The notes under the pieces: generated by a model | Database searches by the model: none | What the model was told of the DNA's origin: nothing | Seen by the model: only the letters and a program-made list of their open reading frames with translations | NCBI GenBank assembly: GCA_017466455.1 | Contig: JAFTUD010000013.1 | Span: forward strand, 62,001-126,000 | Length of the DNA: 64,000 nt | Direction of reading: 5' to 3' | Origin: Clostridia bacterium | Lineage (GTDB): Bacteria; Bacillota_A; Clostridia; Oscillospirales; CAG-272 | Shown here: positions 1 to 8,273 of the stretch, one piece after another | How positions within the stretch are numbered: position 1 is the stretch's first letter | Layout: each line of letters opens with the position of its first letter | Program-made: the position numbers and the translations under genes

Positions 1-85
1 GCGTACCGCACATTACGGGCGCAGGCATATTTTCATATGTCAAGGTCGTAATGCAGGAACAACGCAGTATTACGAAGCCATCAAA
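1..85. repeat. left-edge copy of a structured intergenic repeat
   Basis: This stretch matches in order the core of the element at 56267-56352. Shared blocks are GCGYACCG (1-8), ACGGGCG (14-20), AGGTCG (43-48) and GGRRCAACGCAGTATT (56-71), ending in CATCAAA (79-85). It folds as an outer stem CATTACG 11-17 / CGTAATG 47-53 and an inner stem 24-30 / 35-41 with loop TTTC. The stem sequences differ from the other copy but stay paired. The last bases contain the stop codon of the serine hydrolase gene. The left part lies outside the window. I recognise no known RNA family. Confidence 0.6.
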
Positions 86-1559
86 GTTTGTGAGCATTTA
101 CATATCCCTTATATTCCCACAAAAAATCCTCTGCCGTATGGTCGAGCGATACGGTGCAATTATCACCTCGGAAGCAGAAGGACATAAAGGCGTTACCGAG
201 GTATTCGTCTATTATTTGCGCTACTATTACTATTTTATTTTTATCGGTCCAGGCAAGGGAGATGGCGCTATCGTATTTAAAGCCGTCCGTTGTCCTTATT
301 CCGCCTCGCTCTTTAGAATAGCCAAGCTCGGGGAACTTTACAAATCTATTTTTATTTACATAGAACGGAAGGGTCATTACTCCGTTTTCCTTTTCGTAGG
401 TGAGTATTCCCTCGTTTTCGTTCTTGAAATCAAATTTAAAGGATTTCAGTCCGCTACTGCTCTTATCGCACTCGTAGGTAACTCCGTTTATTTCGTTTCT
501 TAACGGGGAGTCGTCCTCGCCCTTAATAGCGAAAAGCTCAAGACTGTCACAAAGCTCGCTAAGGCGCATTGAGTCCTTCTCATTTTCATCAAGAGGCGCG
601 TCCTCAAGATTATCAACCACTATATCAAAGAGATTGTCTATTATATATTCTCTTGCGTTTCCGTTTCCTTGGTTATCGGCGGTGCAAACGAATATAAAAT
701 CCTTTTCGGGCACGCAAATTGCAAGCTGATCTCCCATTCCGACCATAGCGAATGCGCCCTGCTCGGTTATCCAGAACTGATAGCCGTAGCCGTGGTGCGT
801 TGATTGATAGTGTGGGCTTGTGATATTGCATACCTGCTTTGTAGTGGCAAGGCGCAGGTAGTCCTCATTCATCAGGCGCTTACCGTTCCACTCACCGAGG
901 CACTTTACAAAGCGCATAAAGGTAAGAAGGTCGCGCGAGGTGCAAATCATTGCGCTGTCGCCCCAGCTGTCGCCGTTTCTTGTTTGTAGGATTTTTGCGT
1001 CCTTAAAGGCGTCAAGGTGGGTAAAGATACGCTCATTCAGATAATCAAAGAGTCTCTTTTTCGTAACCCTTTCAACAAGGCTTGACAAAACCTGTGAGCC
1101 TGCGCTATCATACCCCCATACTGTGCCTGCGCAGTGTCTTTCTCCTATATCGGTAAAGTAAAAGTGGGTTCTATCGGGGTCAGTTTCGCTAAACCACGAA
1201 ACGCCAAAGCCCGTTGTTGTCATTGTGAGCATCTGACGCACGGTTTGCTCCGCGAGATTTTTGCAGATAGGGGTATCAAGCTTATCCTCAAAATATGATG
1301 CAATAGGCGCATCAAGGTCAATTAGTCCGTCCTGCGCACAAAGGCCTATCGCGACTGACATAAAGCTCTTTGTAACGGAGTACATTCTATGAGGCTTATC
1401 CGCCGAAAAGGGCTTCCAGTACGCCTCACAAAAGAGGTCATTTCCTCTTGCCATAAGCACGCTGTGCATATGGATTTGCCTTTTTTCAAGCCTTGATATA
1501 TATTTTTCAACGAGTGATGAGTGAATTCCTGCCCTCTCGGGGGTGATTTTGTTAAGCAT
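81..1559 (-). CDS. Serine hydrolase, beta-lactamase/PBP-like family
   Basis: Serine hydrolase of the class C beta-lactamase fold. The nucleophile motif is S61-V-T-K64, and Y150 in the GYDSAG stretch fits the second catalytic motif. HHGYGYQFW further on is the usual later family signature. There is no signal peptide, so it should act in the cytoplasm. Relatives include esterases, peptidases and amidases, so the substrate is open. About 150 C-terminal residues form an extra beta-rich region beyond the catalytic core. The ATG overlaps the last 8 bases of the upstream transporter gene and its GAGG ribosome site lies inside that gene, which implies translational coupling. The pair may import and then hydrolyse one compound (inference). 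Confidence 0.85.
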   Translation of the reverse strand: MLNKITPERAGIHSSLVEKYISRLEKRQIHMHSVLMARGNDLFCEAYWKPFSADKPHRMYSVTKSFMSVAIGLCAQDGLIDLDAPIASYFEDKLDTPICKNLAEQTVRQMLTMTTTGFGVSWFSETDPDRTHFYFTDIGERHCAGTVWGYDSAGSQVLSSLVERVTKKRLFDYLNERIFTHLDAFKDAKILQTRNGDSWGDSAMICTSRDLLTFMRFVKCLGEWNGKRLMNEDYLRLATTKQVCNITSPHYQSTHHGYGYQFWITEQGAFAMVGMGDQLAICVPEKDFIFVCTADNQGNGNAREYIIDNLFDIVVDNLEDAPLDENEKDSMRLSELCDSLELFAIKGEDDSPLRNEINGVTYECDKSSSGLKSFKFDFKNENEGILTYEKENGVMTLPFYVNKNRFVKFPELGYSKERGGIRTTDGFKYDSAISLAWTDKNKIVIVAQIIDEYLGNAFMSFCFRGDNCTVSLDHTAEDFLWEYKGYVNAHKL

Positions 1560-2868
1560 CTCGATTTTCCTCTTTATTATTATTTATTAGTCTTTCTCCA
1601 CGGGGGATTTTGGCTTTTCTTGTCATTGCAAGGCTAACATAAATTACTGTTGCCACGGTGATTGCGCAGGATATGAGCGAAAGGAGCTGTTGCGCGTATA
1701 TTTGAATACCGAAGATGGTATCATTATTTGCTTGGATATATGAAACAAGCGGTGAAACGCAAAGCGTTGCCAAAAATCCGCATACGCCCGATATTGCAAG
1801 CGACACGGCAAGAGCGTCGGTGCGCATTTCGGGGGTGACATAGTCATAGCAAAGGTTTATAAGCGCGCTGTTTATTCCGCCCATAGCAATGGCGTAAAGA
1901 ACATAGTAGACTGTGTAAACCACATATCCGTTTTCGGGACAGCAAAAGGCGTTTATTAAAAACGATATGCCTGCTATCGCAAAGCAAATTCTAAGCATTT
2001 TCGCAAAGGAATATTTATCGGCATACCTTCCCCAAACGAAGGAAAATATCGCCCTTGCCACTGCGTAAATTGCGCTAAGAATTGAAATTCCGTAGATGGG
2101 GTCAAGCATTAGCGTGTTGTTCTTATACGCTCCGTAAAACGGCACGGACACGCTTGAGGCGACCTGCCACAAAACGAATACAAGGGTGACCTTTAAAATC
2201 TCCTTATTCTTTAACGCCGTGACAAAGCCAACGCCCCTTTTGCTCGGTGCGGGATTGCTCTGCTCGGGCAATTTCTTTTCCACGGTGAGTATCATCGTTA
2301 CCGTATGAAGAACCATTATGGCGAATATGGAAATTCCGCAGATTATGAAGGCTACGCGAATGTTTCTTTCCTGATAGTAGCTGATTACTGCGCCCATTGC
2401 GAAATTAAAGATAACTCCGCTTGCAAGAGAGATTGCTTCCTTTTTGGCGGTAAAGCGACCTCTTTGTTCATCATCAACGAGTGACATAAACCAGTTTATC
2501 TTTTTGGGGTGCGCTATGTTGTAGAAGAAATACGCAAGCACTATTGCGACAATAAAGATAATTTGCTTTGCCTTATCTTGCCAGCCTGTCAGCGGTATGA
2601 CATACAAGAGCATAAAAAGGAGCTGATTTACAATGCTAAGTGCCATAACAAGGCGCTTTGCGCTGCCCTTATGAATCAGCGTTGTTATAAGCTGGAAAAG
2701 ACAGCCGAGGGAAATTACCGATGACAAAATTCCCGTCACGCTATCGCTTATTCCAAGCTCCTTTGTAAGTGAGGCAAGATACATATCCGCAACAAGGATT
2801 GAAATCAGGTATTCAAGCCCTGCCTCAAGGATATACATAAGTCTGCCCCGTTTATATAAGCGTTCCAT
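1552..2868 (-). CDS. MFS transporter
   Basis: 438-residue integral membrane protein with about 12 hydrophobic segments and a central cytoplasmic loop (near residues 200-220), the usual size and layout of a major facilitator permease. RGRFTAKKEA after the fourth or fifth helix and WGRYADKYS in the second half resemble the charged MFS inter-helix loops. The substrate cannot be told from sequence. It is first in a two-gene operon with the serine hydrolase, which overlaps it by 8 bases. A consensus promoter lies just upstream and AAGGAAG precedes the ATG. Confidence 0.85.
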   Translation of the reverse strand: MERLYKRGRLMYILEAGLEYLISILVADMYLASLTKELGISDSVTGILSSVISLGCLFQLITTLIHKGSAKRLVMALSIVNQLLFMLLYVIPLTGWQDKAKQIIFIVAIVLAYFFYNIAHPKKINWFMSLVDDEQRGRFTAKKEAISLASGVIFNFAMGAVISYYQERNIRVAFIICGISIFAIMVLHTVTMILTVEKKLPEQSNPAPSKRGVGFVTALKNKEILKVTLVFVLWQVASSVSVPFYGAYKNNTLMLDPIYGISILSAIYAVARAIFSFVWGRYADKYSFAKMLRICFAIAGISFLINAFCCPENGYVVYTVYYVLYAIAMGGINSALINLCYDYVTPEMRTDALAVSLAISGVCGFLATLCVSPLVSYIQANNDTIFGIQIYAQQLLSLISCAITVATVIYVSLAMTRKAKIPRGERLINNNKEENRDA

Positions 2869-2905
2869 TGCTTCTTCCTTTTAGTATATTTTTATTAACA
2901 TAAAT

Positions 2906-2934
2906 ATTTTAACAATATTTACTCTCTTTGTCAA
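2906..2934 (-). promoter_or_regulatory. Sigma-70 promoter of the MFS/serine hydrolase operon
   Basis: On the minus strand: TTGACA (2929-2934), 17-bp spacer, TAAAAT (2906-2911), about 38 bases before the ATG. The -35 box is perfect and the -10 has one mismatch. Confidence 0.85.
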
Positions 2935-2935
2935 T

Positions 2936-2974
2936 AAAAAAAGAGATAACTTGCAAAGAAATTTGCAAGTTATC
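2936..2974 (-). terminator. Intrinsic terminator after the zinc-ribbon gene
   Basis: Perfect 13-bp stem GATAACTTGCAAA (2945-2957 / 2962-2974) with a 4-base loop. It is followed on the minus strand by a T-rich run ending at 2936, right after the stop codon at 2982. Confidence 0.85.
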
Positions 2975-2981
2975 ATAATTA

Positions 2982-4148
2982 TTATTTACCTACATTCTTT
3001 AGTGGGTCAAGGGAGTCAAGATATTCCTTATACTTAGTAAAGCCAAGGCTTGCAATATCGGCTCCGACTCTGTTGTCCTCAAGGCACTGAATAAGGTCCG
3101 TAATAAGCTCTCTGATTTGAAGCGATGCCATCTTTGCCGCGGCATTTTCAATAGATTGCTCGGGTGGGAGCATAGGGATTGTTTCGGTTTCGCTCTCGTC
3201 GCCTGTTTCATCGCCATCGGTTTCAGTTTCCGTTTCGGTTTCTGTTTCAGTTTCGGTTTCGCTCTCTGTTTCCGTTTCGGTTTCATCACCCGACTCGCTT
3301 GAGGTTTCATCGCCCTCGGTTTCTTCCTCGGTTTCGCTCTCGGTTTCCTTCTCCGCTACATCAACATCGCCGTAAAGGCTTGTAAACTCGCGCGGGTCAA
3401 AGGTGCCGTGATATTCTCTTACAAAGCTATAATCGGTATTGCTTATGCTGTTATCGGTATATGTTGAGATAAGGCGCCACAGGTACTCGCTCTTGGTGTT
3501 TTCATCAAGCTCAAGAATGATGTCGGTAACAAAGTTATCAACCTCATCGTTATAGACAATGAAGAATCTATGCTCCTCGCCGTCAAGGCATACGAGCTTA
3601 GTTGTCTTCTTTACCTCGTAGACATATCTATCGTACTGCTCAATGTCACAAACAAGGCGCTCAGGCTTCTTTTCCTCGCTTGACTCCTCGGTGCTGTCTG
3701 TTTCATCGCCCGATTCGCTCTCATCCACGCTTTCCTCATCGGTGCTTGACTCCTCGCTCTCTTCCTCGGACACACTCTCATCCTCATCATCCTCGGTGGT
3801 TTCGGTATCCTCGGCGCTTGATTCATCCTCAACGAGTGGCGTACCCTCAACGAATTCGCCCTCCTCCTGAATAAACTCAACGACCCTTAAAAAGTCGCTC
3901 TTGTTTATCTCCTTAAGCACAAAGAATATAGTGAGCCAAATAACAATGCCTATTGCCACGCATACGCCTGAGAAAATTCCAAGCTTTTTGAGTAGCTTAT
4001 TTCTCTTTGCCTTCTTTTCGGCAGCAAATGGGTCCTCCTCGGTATATACCTGTCCGCAATGTAGGCAAAAGTTCTTGTCCTCATCAATAGGCTTACCGCA
4101 GTGGTGACATTTTCTGATTATCACCTTTTCCTTTTTTTCTTTAGCCAT
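2982..4148 (-). CDS. Zinc-ribbon, single-TM protein with acidic repeats
   Basis: An N-terminal zinc ribbon with C14-x2-C17 and C28-x2-C31 is followed by a basic stretch, one membrane segment (about residues 56-78) and a long Asp/Glu/Ser/Thr-rich linker (about 105-160). A folded domain of about 110 residues comes next (LVCDIEQYDRYVYEV to the FDPREFTSLYGDV region), then a second acidic segment made largely of Glu-Thr dipeptides, and a short helical C terminus. The positive-inside rule puts the zinc ribbon inside the cell and the rest outside. The family is not recognised. Its own promoter and terminator make it monocistronic. The acidic linkers are coded by near-repetitive GAAACCGAAACC-type DNA, prone to slippage. 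Confidence 0.8.
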   Translation of the reverse strand: MAKEKKEKVIIRKCHHCGKPIDEDKNFCLHCGQVYTEEDPFAAEKKAKRNKLLKKLGIFSGVCVAIGIVIWLTIFFVLKEINKSDFLRVVEFIQEEGEFVEGTPLVEDESSAEDTETTEDDEDESVSEEESEESSTDEESVDESESGDETDSTEESSEEKKPERLVCDIEQYDRYVYEVKKTTKLVCLDGEEHRFFIVYNDEVDNFVTDIILELDENTKSEYLWRLISTYTDNSISNTDYSFVREYHGTFDPREFTSLYGDVDVAEKETESETEEETEGDETSSESGDETETETESETETETETETETETDGDETGDESETETIPMLPPEQSIENAAAKMASLQIRELITDLIQCLEDNRVGADIASLGFTKYKEYLDSLDPLKNVGK

Positions 4149-4186
4149 TTTATGTATCTCCTAAGAAAAATTTTACATCAAGTATT

Positions 4187-4215
4187 ATTTTAACATACTT
4201 TTGTGTATTTGTCAA
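4187..4215 (-). promoter_or_regulatory. Sigma-70 promoter of the zinc-ribbon gene
   Basis: Minus strand TTGACA (4210-4215), 17 bp, TAAAAT (4187-4192), about 38 bases before the ATG. The -35 box overlaps the T-run of the terminator of the ABC transporter gene. Confidence 0.85.
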
Positions 4216-4253
4216 TAAAAAATGCGTGATGGGCGTTTATTTGCCATCACGCA
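4215..4253 (-). terminator. Intrinsic terminator of the ABC transporter gene
   Basis: Stem TGCGTGATGG (4223-4232) / CCATCACGCA (4244-4253), then a T-run on the minus strand, just after the stop codon at 4259. Confidence 0.85.
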
Positions 4254-4258
4254 AGCTT

Positions 4259-5974
4259 TTATTCCTGCTTGAATTGAGAATTATAGAGCATTGCGTACTC
4301 ACCGTTAAGGGCTAAAAGCTCCTCGTGAGTGCCGATTTCAACAATTCCTCCGTCATCAACGACGGCGATTTTATGCGCGTTTTTAATTGTTGATAGTCTA
4401 TGTGCGACAACTATTGTTGTCCTGCCCTTACAAAGCTCATCAAGTGACTTTTGAATGAGGAACTCGGTTGCGTTGTCAAGCGCGCTTGTAGCCTCATCAA
4501 GAATTAGAATTGGCGGGTCCTTCAGGAACACGCGGGCAATTGAGAGCCTTTGCTTCTGACCGCCCGAGAGCTTAACTCCTCGCTCGCCTATCACGGTATC
4601 ATAGCCGTTTTCAAGGCTCATTACATAGTCGTGAATATTTGCACGCTTGGCAGAGGCGATAACCTCCTCCTCGGTGGCGTCGGGCTTACCGTACAGAATA
4701 TTTTCCCTTATGCTGGCGTTGAACAGATACACATCCTGCTGGACAATTCCGATGCTTTTTCTAAGAGAGTCCATTGTTATTGTGTGAATTTCCCTGTCGT
4801 CAATGAAAATACTGCCCTTTTCCACATCGTAGAAGTGCGGAATCAGGTGGCAAATCGTCGTTTTTCCGCCTCCGCTTGGACCGACGAGCGCAAGCATTTC
4901 GCCCTCGCCTACCTCAAGGCTGAGCGAGCGCAACACATCTTTGTCGTTTTCGTATCCGTAAGACACATTTTCAAAGCGAATATTTCCACGCACGGTGTCG
5001 ATTGGGGTTGCTCCCTCGCTATCCCTCTCGGGGGGCGTGTCAAGAATTTCAATAAAGCGTCTGAAGCCTGTTGCTCCGTTTTGGTATTGCTCCATAAAGC
5101 CGATAAGGGTGTTTACAGGACCTATAAAGAGGTTGACTGACACGATAAAGGCAGTGTAATCGCCGAGCTGAATTGTTCCGCTATAGAGGAAAAGACCGCC
5201 CGCGATAAGAACGATTACATTGAACACATCTGTTATGAAGGTGGTTGTAGAATGGAAAATTCCCATAGCCTTATAGGCCTTTTCCCTCGCCTTTACAAAG
5301 AAGCGGTTGCCAAGCTCAAACTTCTTGCTTTCTTCCTCGGCGTTTGTATATGCCTTGGTGACACGAATACCCGAAATACTGCTTTCGAGCGCGCCGTTTA
5401 TCTCACCTACTGCCTGTCTGCTCTCGGTGAAGGCGTTGCGCATTCTCTTTCTGAGCGCAAGAGAGGCGATAACGAGGAAGGGCACGCACGCAAAAATTAT
5501 GAGCGTGAGCCAAATATTGATAGTCGCCAAGTACACGAATGAGGTAATAATTGAGATTGACGAAATCAGGACATTTTCGGGTCCGTGGTGCGCAAGCTCA
5601 CTAACCTCCCAAAGGTCGCTTGTCATACGGGTCATAAGCTTGCCCGTTTCGTTATCATCGTAAAATTTATACGGTAGGCGTTGCAGGTGGTTAAAGAGGT
5701 CGCTCCTCATCCTTGCCTGCATTTTAACTCCTATTGTATGTCCTTGATATTGAATGAAGTAGTTCAGCATCATTCTTATGACATACAAAAGAAGCAAAAG
5801 AGCGCCAAAAAATATTATCGCGCGGTATTGCTTATTCGGGATAAAGTCGTTTAGCATATACCTTGTTATAATAGGATAGAAAATTCCGACCATTGCCACG
5901 GTAAGCGATGCAAGCAGGTCAAATGTGAGCATCACCTTATGGGGCTTATAGTATGATAAAAATCTTTTCAGCAT
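4259..5974 (-). CDS. ABC transporter, fused permease/ATPase (exporter half)
   Basis: 571-residue half-transporter: an N-terminal six-helix type-1 exporter domain (about residues 1-310) and a C-terminal nucleotide-binding domain. The latter has Walker A GPSGGGKTT, Q-loop, signature LSGGQKQR, Walker B ILILDEATSALD and the H-loop in VVAHRLST. These show an ATP-driven exporter working as a homodimer or with another half. No partner half lies next to it, so a homodimer is likely. Substrates of this family range from lipids and peptides to drugs and cannot be assigned here. It is followed by its own terminator. The 222 bases upstream hold a probable gene relic. Confidence 0.92.
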   Translation of the reverse strand: MLKRFLSYYKPHKVMLTFDLLASLTVAMVGIFYPIITRYMLNDFIPNKQYRAIIFFGALLLLLYVIRMMLNYFIQYQGHTIGVKMQARMRSDLFNHLQRLPYKFYDDNETGKLMTRMTSDLWEVSELAHHGPENVLISSISIITSFVYLATINIWLTLIIFACVPFLVIASLALRKRMRNAFTESRQAVGEINGALESSISGIRVTKAYTNAEEESKKFELGNRFFVKAREKAYKAMGIFHSTTTFITDVFNVIVLIAGGLFLYSGTIQLGDYTAFIVSVNLFIGPVNTLIGFMEQYQNGATGFRRFIEILDTPPERDSEGATPIDTVRGNIRFENVSYGYENDKDVLRSLSLEVGEGEMLALVGPSGGGKTTICHLIPHFYDVEKGSIFIDDREIHTITMDSLRKSIGIVQQDVYLFNASIRENILYGKPDATEEEVIASAKRANIHDYVMSLENGYDTVIGERGVKLSGGQKQRLSIARVFLKDPPILILDEATSALDNATEFLIQKSLDELCKGRTTIVVAHRLSTIKNAHKIAVVDDGGIVEIGTHEELLALNGEYAMLYNSQFKQE

Positions 5975-6003
5975 ACGATTTTTTTGTTCCTTTCTGCCTT
6001 AAA

Positions 6004-6189
6004 TCAACCGTTTCTTTTATGCCTGACGGGAGCGGAAATTTCAGATGCGTACCAGCCGACAACCCCTCTTGGGTCAATTGATACGGCGTAAAAATCGGCT
6101 TTTTTAGCCACACGGTCGCACCTTTTGACACTTACGCCCTTAAATTCCTCTAAGCTCGGGCGCCTTTGCCCTGTGAAGCTACTCTCATT
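6004..6189 (-). pseudogene. Start-less reading frame, possible gene relic
   Basis: A 61-codon frame without a usable start codon lies between ldh and the ABC transporter gene on the same strand. It reads like real protein (…KKADFYAVSIDPRGVVGW… then …SEISAPVRHKRNG). The FYAVSIDPRGVVGW core recalls the N-terminal strand and loop of dihydrofolate-reductase/RibD-C-type domains; this likeness is my judgement and untested. An ATG at 6188-6190 opens only a 12-codon frame in another phase, as after a frameshift. Alternatively it is non-coding leader sequence. Confidence 0.35.
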
Positions 6190-6196
6190 TTACACC

Positions 6197-7156
6197 TCAG
6201 TCTAAGTTAAGCGAATTAAATATTGCTCTTAATTGCTCGGCACTTGCGCGGAGCTTTTCCTGCTCCTCTTTATTGAAGGAGATGGGCACATCAGCCTCAA
6301 TTCCGTCGTCACCGATGATTGCGGGCATGCTAAGGACGACTCCGTCTATTCCATGCTCACCGTGGGTCATATGCGATACGGGAAGGATTGATTTTTCATC
6401 ACGGGTAATTGCCTCGCAAATGCGCTTTACCGCTATTGCAATTCCGTAGTAGGTTGCCCTTTTGCGCTCAATTATCTCGTAGGCGCTGTTTTTTACCTTC
6501 TTCGCGATTTCCTCGTTTGCCTCGGCATGGCGGAAATGTCCTCTCATCTCGCAAAAGCGCTCAAGCGGTATTCCCGAAATATTCGCACTGCTCCAAGCGA
6601 CAACCTCGCTATCTCCATGCTCGCCAACGATGAAGGCATGCACGCTTCGGCTATCTACCATAAGATGCTCGCCAAGCTGATATTTCAGTCTTGCGGTATC
6701 AAGCACGGTGCCCGAGCCGATTACCCTATGCTCGGGGAAGCCCGACAGCCTCAGCGCAACCTGTGTTAGAATATCAACAGGATTTGACACGATAAGAAGC
6801 ACGCCCTGACAGCCTCTTTTTGAGATTTCGGGAATGATTTTTTTGAAGATTTCAACATTTTTATGGACAAGGTCAAGGCGGGTTTCTCCCGGCTTTTGCC
6901 CTGCCCCTGCGGAGATTATGATAATTCCCGCATCAACAATATCATCGTAGTCGCCCGCATAGATTTTCATATGTCTTGTAAAGGGCACTCCGTGGCTGAT
7001 GTCCATAGCCTCGCCATATGCCTTTTCCTTATCGGCATCTATTAAAACGATTTCGGAGTAAAGTCCGCTTTGCATAAGGGCAAACACGCTTGCCGAGCCG
7101 ACATAGCCACAGCCTATCATTGCGACCTTTCTTGAGCTTACACAGCATTCATTCAT
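6197..7156 (-). CDS. ldh: L-lactate dehydrogenase
   Basis: NAD-dependent enzyme reducing pyruvate to L-lactate, regenerating NAD+ in fermentation. The Rossmann motif GCGYVG is at residues 15-20 and the NAD ribose-binding Asp at D40. Catalytic H180 lies in GEHGDSEV. D153 and R156 in VLDTARLKY fit the conserved Asp and the substrate-binding Arg. Q87 in AGAGQKPGETR is the discriminating residue: malate dehydrogenases carry Arg there, so this is LDH. 319 residues is normal. It has its own promoter and GAGGTG before the ATG. Confidence 0.95.
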   Translation of the reverse strand: MNECCVSSRKVAMIGCGYVGSASVFALMQSGLYSEIVLIDADKEKAYGEAMDISHGVPFTRHMKIYAGDYDDIVDAGIIIISAGAGQKPGETRLDLVHKNVEIFKKIIPEISKRGCQGVLLIVSNPVDILTQVALRLSGFPEHRVIGSGTVLDTARLKYQLGEHLMVDSRSVHAFIVGEHGDSEVVAWSSANISGIPLERFCEMRGHFRHAEANEEIAKKVKNSAYEIIERKRATYYGIAIAVKRICEAITRDEKSILPVSHMTHGEHGIDGVVLSMPAIIGDDGIEADVPISFNKEEQEKLRASAEQLRAIFNSLNLD

Positions 7157-7194
7157 ATTTTCACCTCATTTTTGAGTATTTTGTTTATTATTTA

Positions 7195-7223
7195 ATTTTA
7201 CCATAACTTTAAATAAAATTCAA
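7195..7223 (-). promoter_or_regulatory. ldh promoter
   Basis: Minus strand TTGAAT (7218-7223), 17 bp, TAAAAT (7195-7200), about 40 bases before the start. The surrounding DNA is very AT-rich. Confidence 0.75.
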
Positions 7224-7272
7224 TAAAAACATCAAAAGGAATAAAAACAAAAATATCTTGACAAAAACTGTC

Positions 7273-7540
7273 AGGGAAGCCCCCGCGGGCGGTGCGGACC
7301 GCCAACCAATTTCCGCCTTTGTTTAGTACAAGCTGTTTCCGCATTCCGAACTCCGAATTCCGAACTCCGAATTCCGAACTCCGAATTCCGAATTTGCGTC
7401 AGCACCATTCCGAACTCCGCATTCCGCCCGAGTACCTCGGGTCGTAAGCTCCGCCCTTGCGCAGTATGAATTTGTTCCACACACCACGAAGCAATATTCT
7501 AACTTGTCATTCCGAATTCCGCATTCCGCATTCCGCATTA
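7273..7540 (+). repeat. Modular mosaic intergenic repeat, copy 1
   Basis: The region between ldh and the Nudix gene has no credible coding frame. It is built of modules that recur, in the opposite orientation, at 60380-60690. These are TTTGTTTAGTACAAGCTG (7318-7335), heptamer runs of ATTCCGA/ACTCCGA, TTGCGTCAGCACCATTCC (7394-7411), the hairpin CCCGAG-TAC-CTCGGG (7427-7441) with following AAGCTCCGC, and GAAGCAATATTCTAAC (7489-7504). The left end carries the hairpins AAGCCCCCGCGGGC and GGCGGT-GCGG-ACCGCC (7288-7303). The modules occur in different order in the two copies. Confidence 0.8.
7343..7391 (+). repeat. Seven-copy heptamer minisatellite
   Basis: Seven uninterrupted 7-bp units alternate strictly between ATTCCGA and ACTCCGA (7343-7349, 7350-7356 and so on to 7391). 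Shorter runs of the same words occur at 7406-7425 and 7509-7537. Confidence 0.9.
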
Positions 7541-7569
7541 AAAAAATCGGAGCAACGCTCCGATTTTTT
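7541..7569. terminator. Terminator after the Nudix gene
   Basis: Stem TCGGAGC (7547-7553) / GCTCCGA (7557-7563) with A-run on one side and T-run on the other, so it could work in both directions. It overlaps the last codons of the Nudix gene. Confidence 0.8.
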
Positions 7570-8128
7570 ATGGCATAGGCTTATATTCTCTTTTCGGGAG
7601 CTTATCTGCGCCCTCGATTGTGCCTGTATGGGTTCTGAAGAAGAACAGCATTTCGATAAAGCCCTTATTTAAGGAGATAAACTCCTCGGTATCTATCATT
7701 TGCATGATTTCTTCCTTTGTCGCCCATTTTATCGCCTGCACCTCGGTCGGCTGAATAACCACATCGCTAAGGTCAAGCTCGGGCAGGACAAGCACATAGA
7801 CATCGTTGAAGCCGTTTTCATACTTTATTGTCATATGCGGGCGAGTCCTTTCAAAGGAGTGTCGTATTCCAAGCTCCTCAAAAAGCTCTCTTTCTATTCC
7901 CATTTGGCTCGTTTCTCCTGCTACGACACAGCCACCTGCGGAAATGTCCCAAAGATTTGCAAACGCGCGCTTTGTGCTTTGGCGCTGTTGAATGAGCATC
8001 TTGCCCTCACCATTAAAGATTGCTACATGGACCGAAATGCGGTAGCGGTCCTCGGGGATTTTGTAGCCCCTTATCATTGTTTCCCCCGTTTTTTGTCTGT
8101 TCATATCGTAAAGATCCCAAACTTCCAT
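7568..8128 (-). CDS. Nudix hydrolase, isopentenyl-isomerase-like group
   Basis: 186-residue protein with a perfect Nudix box at residues 66-88: G66-x5-E72-x7-R80-E81-L-x-E84-E85-x-G87-I. Such enzymes hydrolyse X-linked nucleoside diphosphates using Mg2+ held by the box glutamates. The N-terminal WDLYDMNRQKTG stretch resembles the IDI-like/YfcD-type Nudix subgroup, whose substrates are mostly unknown. It is the last gene of a minus-strand run. The 145 bases before it contain a short ATGCTTTAAGCAT dyad but no clear promoter. Confidence 0.9.
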   Translation of the reverse strand: MEVWDLYDMNRQKTGETMIRGYKIPEDRYRISVHVAIFNGEGKMLIQQRQSTKRAFANLWDISAGGCVVAGETSQMGIERELFEELGIRHSFERTRPHMTIKYENGFNDVYVLVLPELDLSDVVIQPTEVQAIKWATKEEIMQMIDTEEFISLNKGFIEMLFFFRTHTGTIEGADKLPKREYKPMP

Positions 8129-8273
8129 ACTGCTCTCTCCTTTTCTTTTTTATGCTTTAAGCATACCGTATTCATACCCCCCGTTGGTCACAAAACGGGT
8201 GACGAAATTCAAAGTTAAAACCACATTCTACGGAAGAAAAATTTTAGTTTATGTTAGCTTGAGGCAAAGCGCC

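Noticed and set aside
3179..3880. Long antisense frames rich in Arg/Phe or Ser across the acidic linkers
   Set aside because: They are by-products of the repetitive Glu/Thr/Ser codons of the minus-strand zinc-ribbon gene; low-complexity, no ribosome sites, and the minus-strand frame has domains, promoter and terminator.
6197..7156. Malate dehydrogenase
   Set aside because: Gln87 in the substrate loop is the lactate dehydrogenase residue; malate dehydrogenase would have Arg.
7271..7538. Small coding frames through the heptamer repeat
   Set aside because: The frames consist of the repeat itself, lack ribosome sites and overlap one another in several phases.
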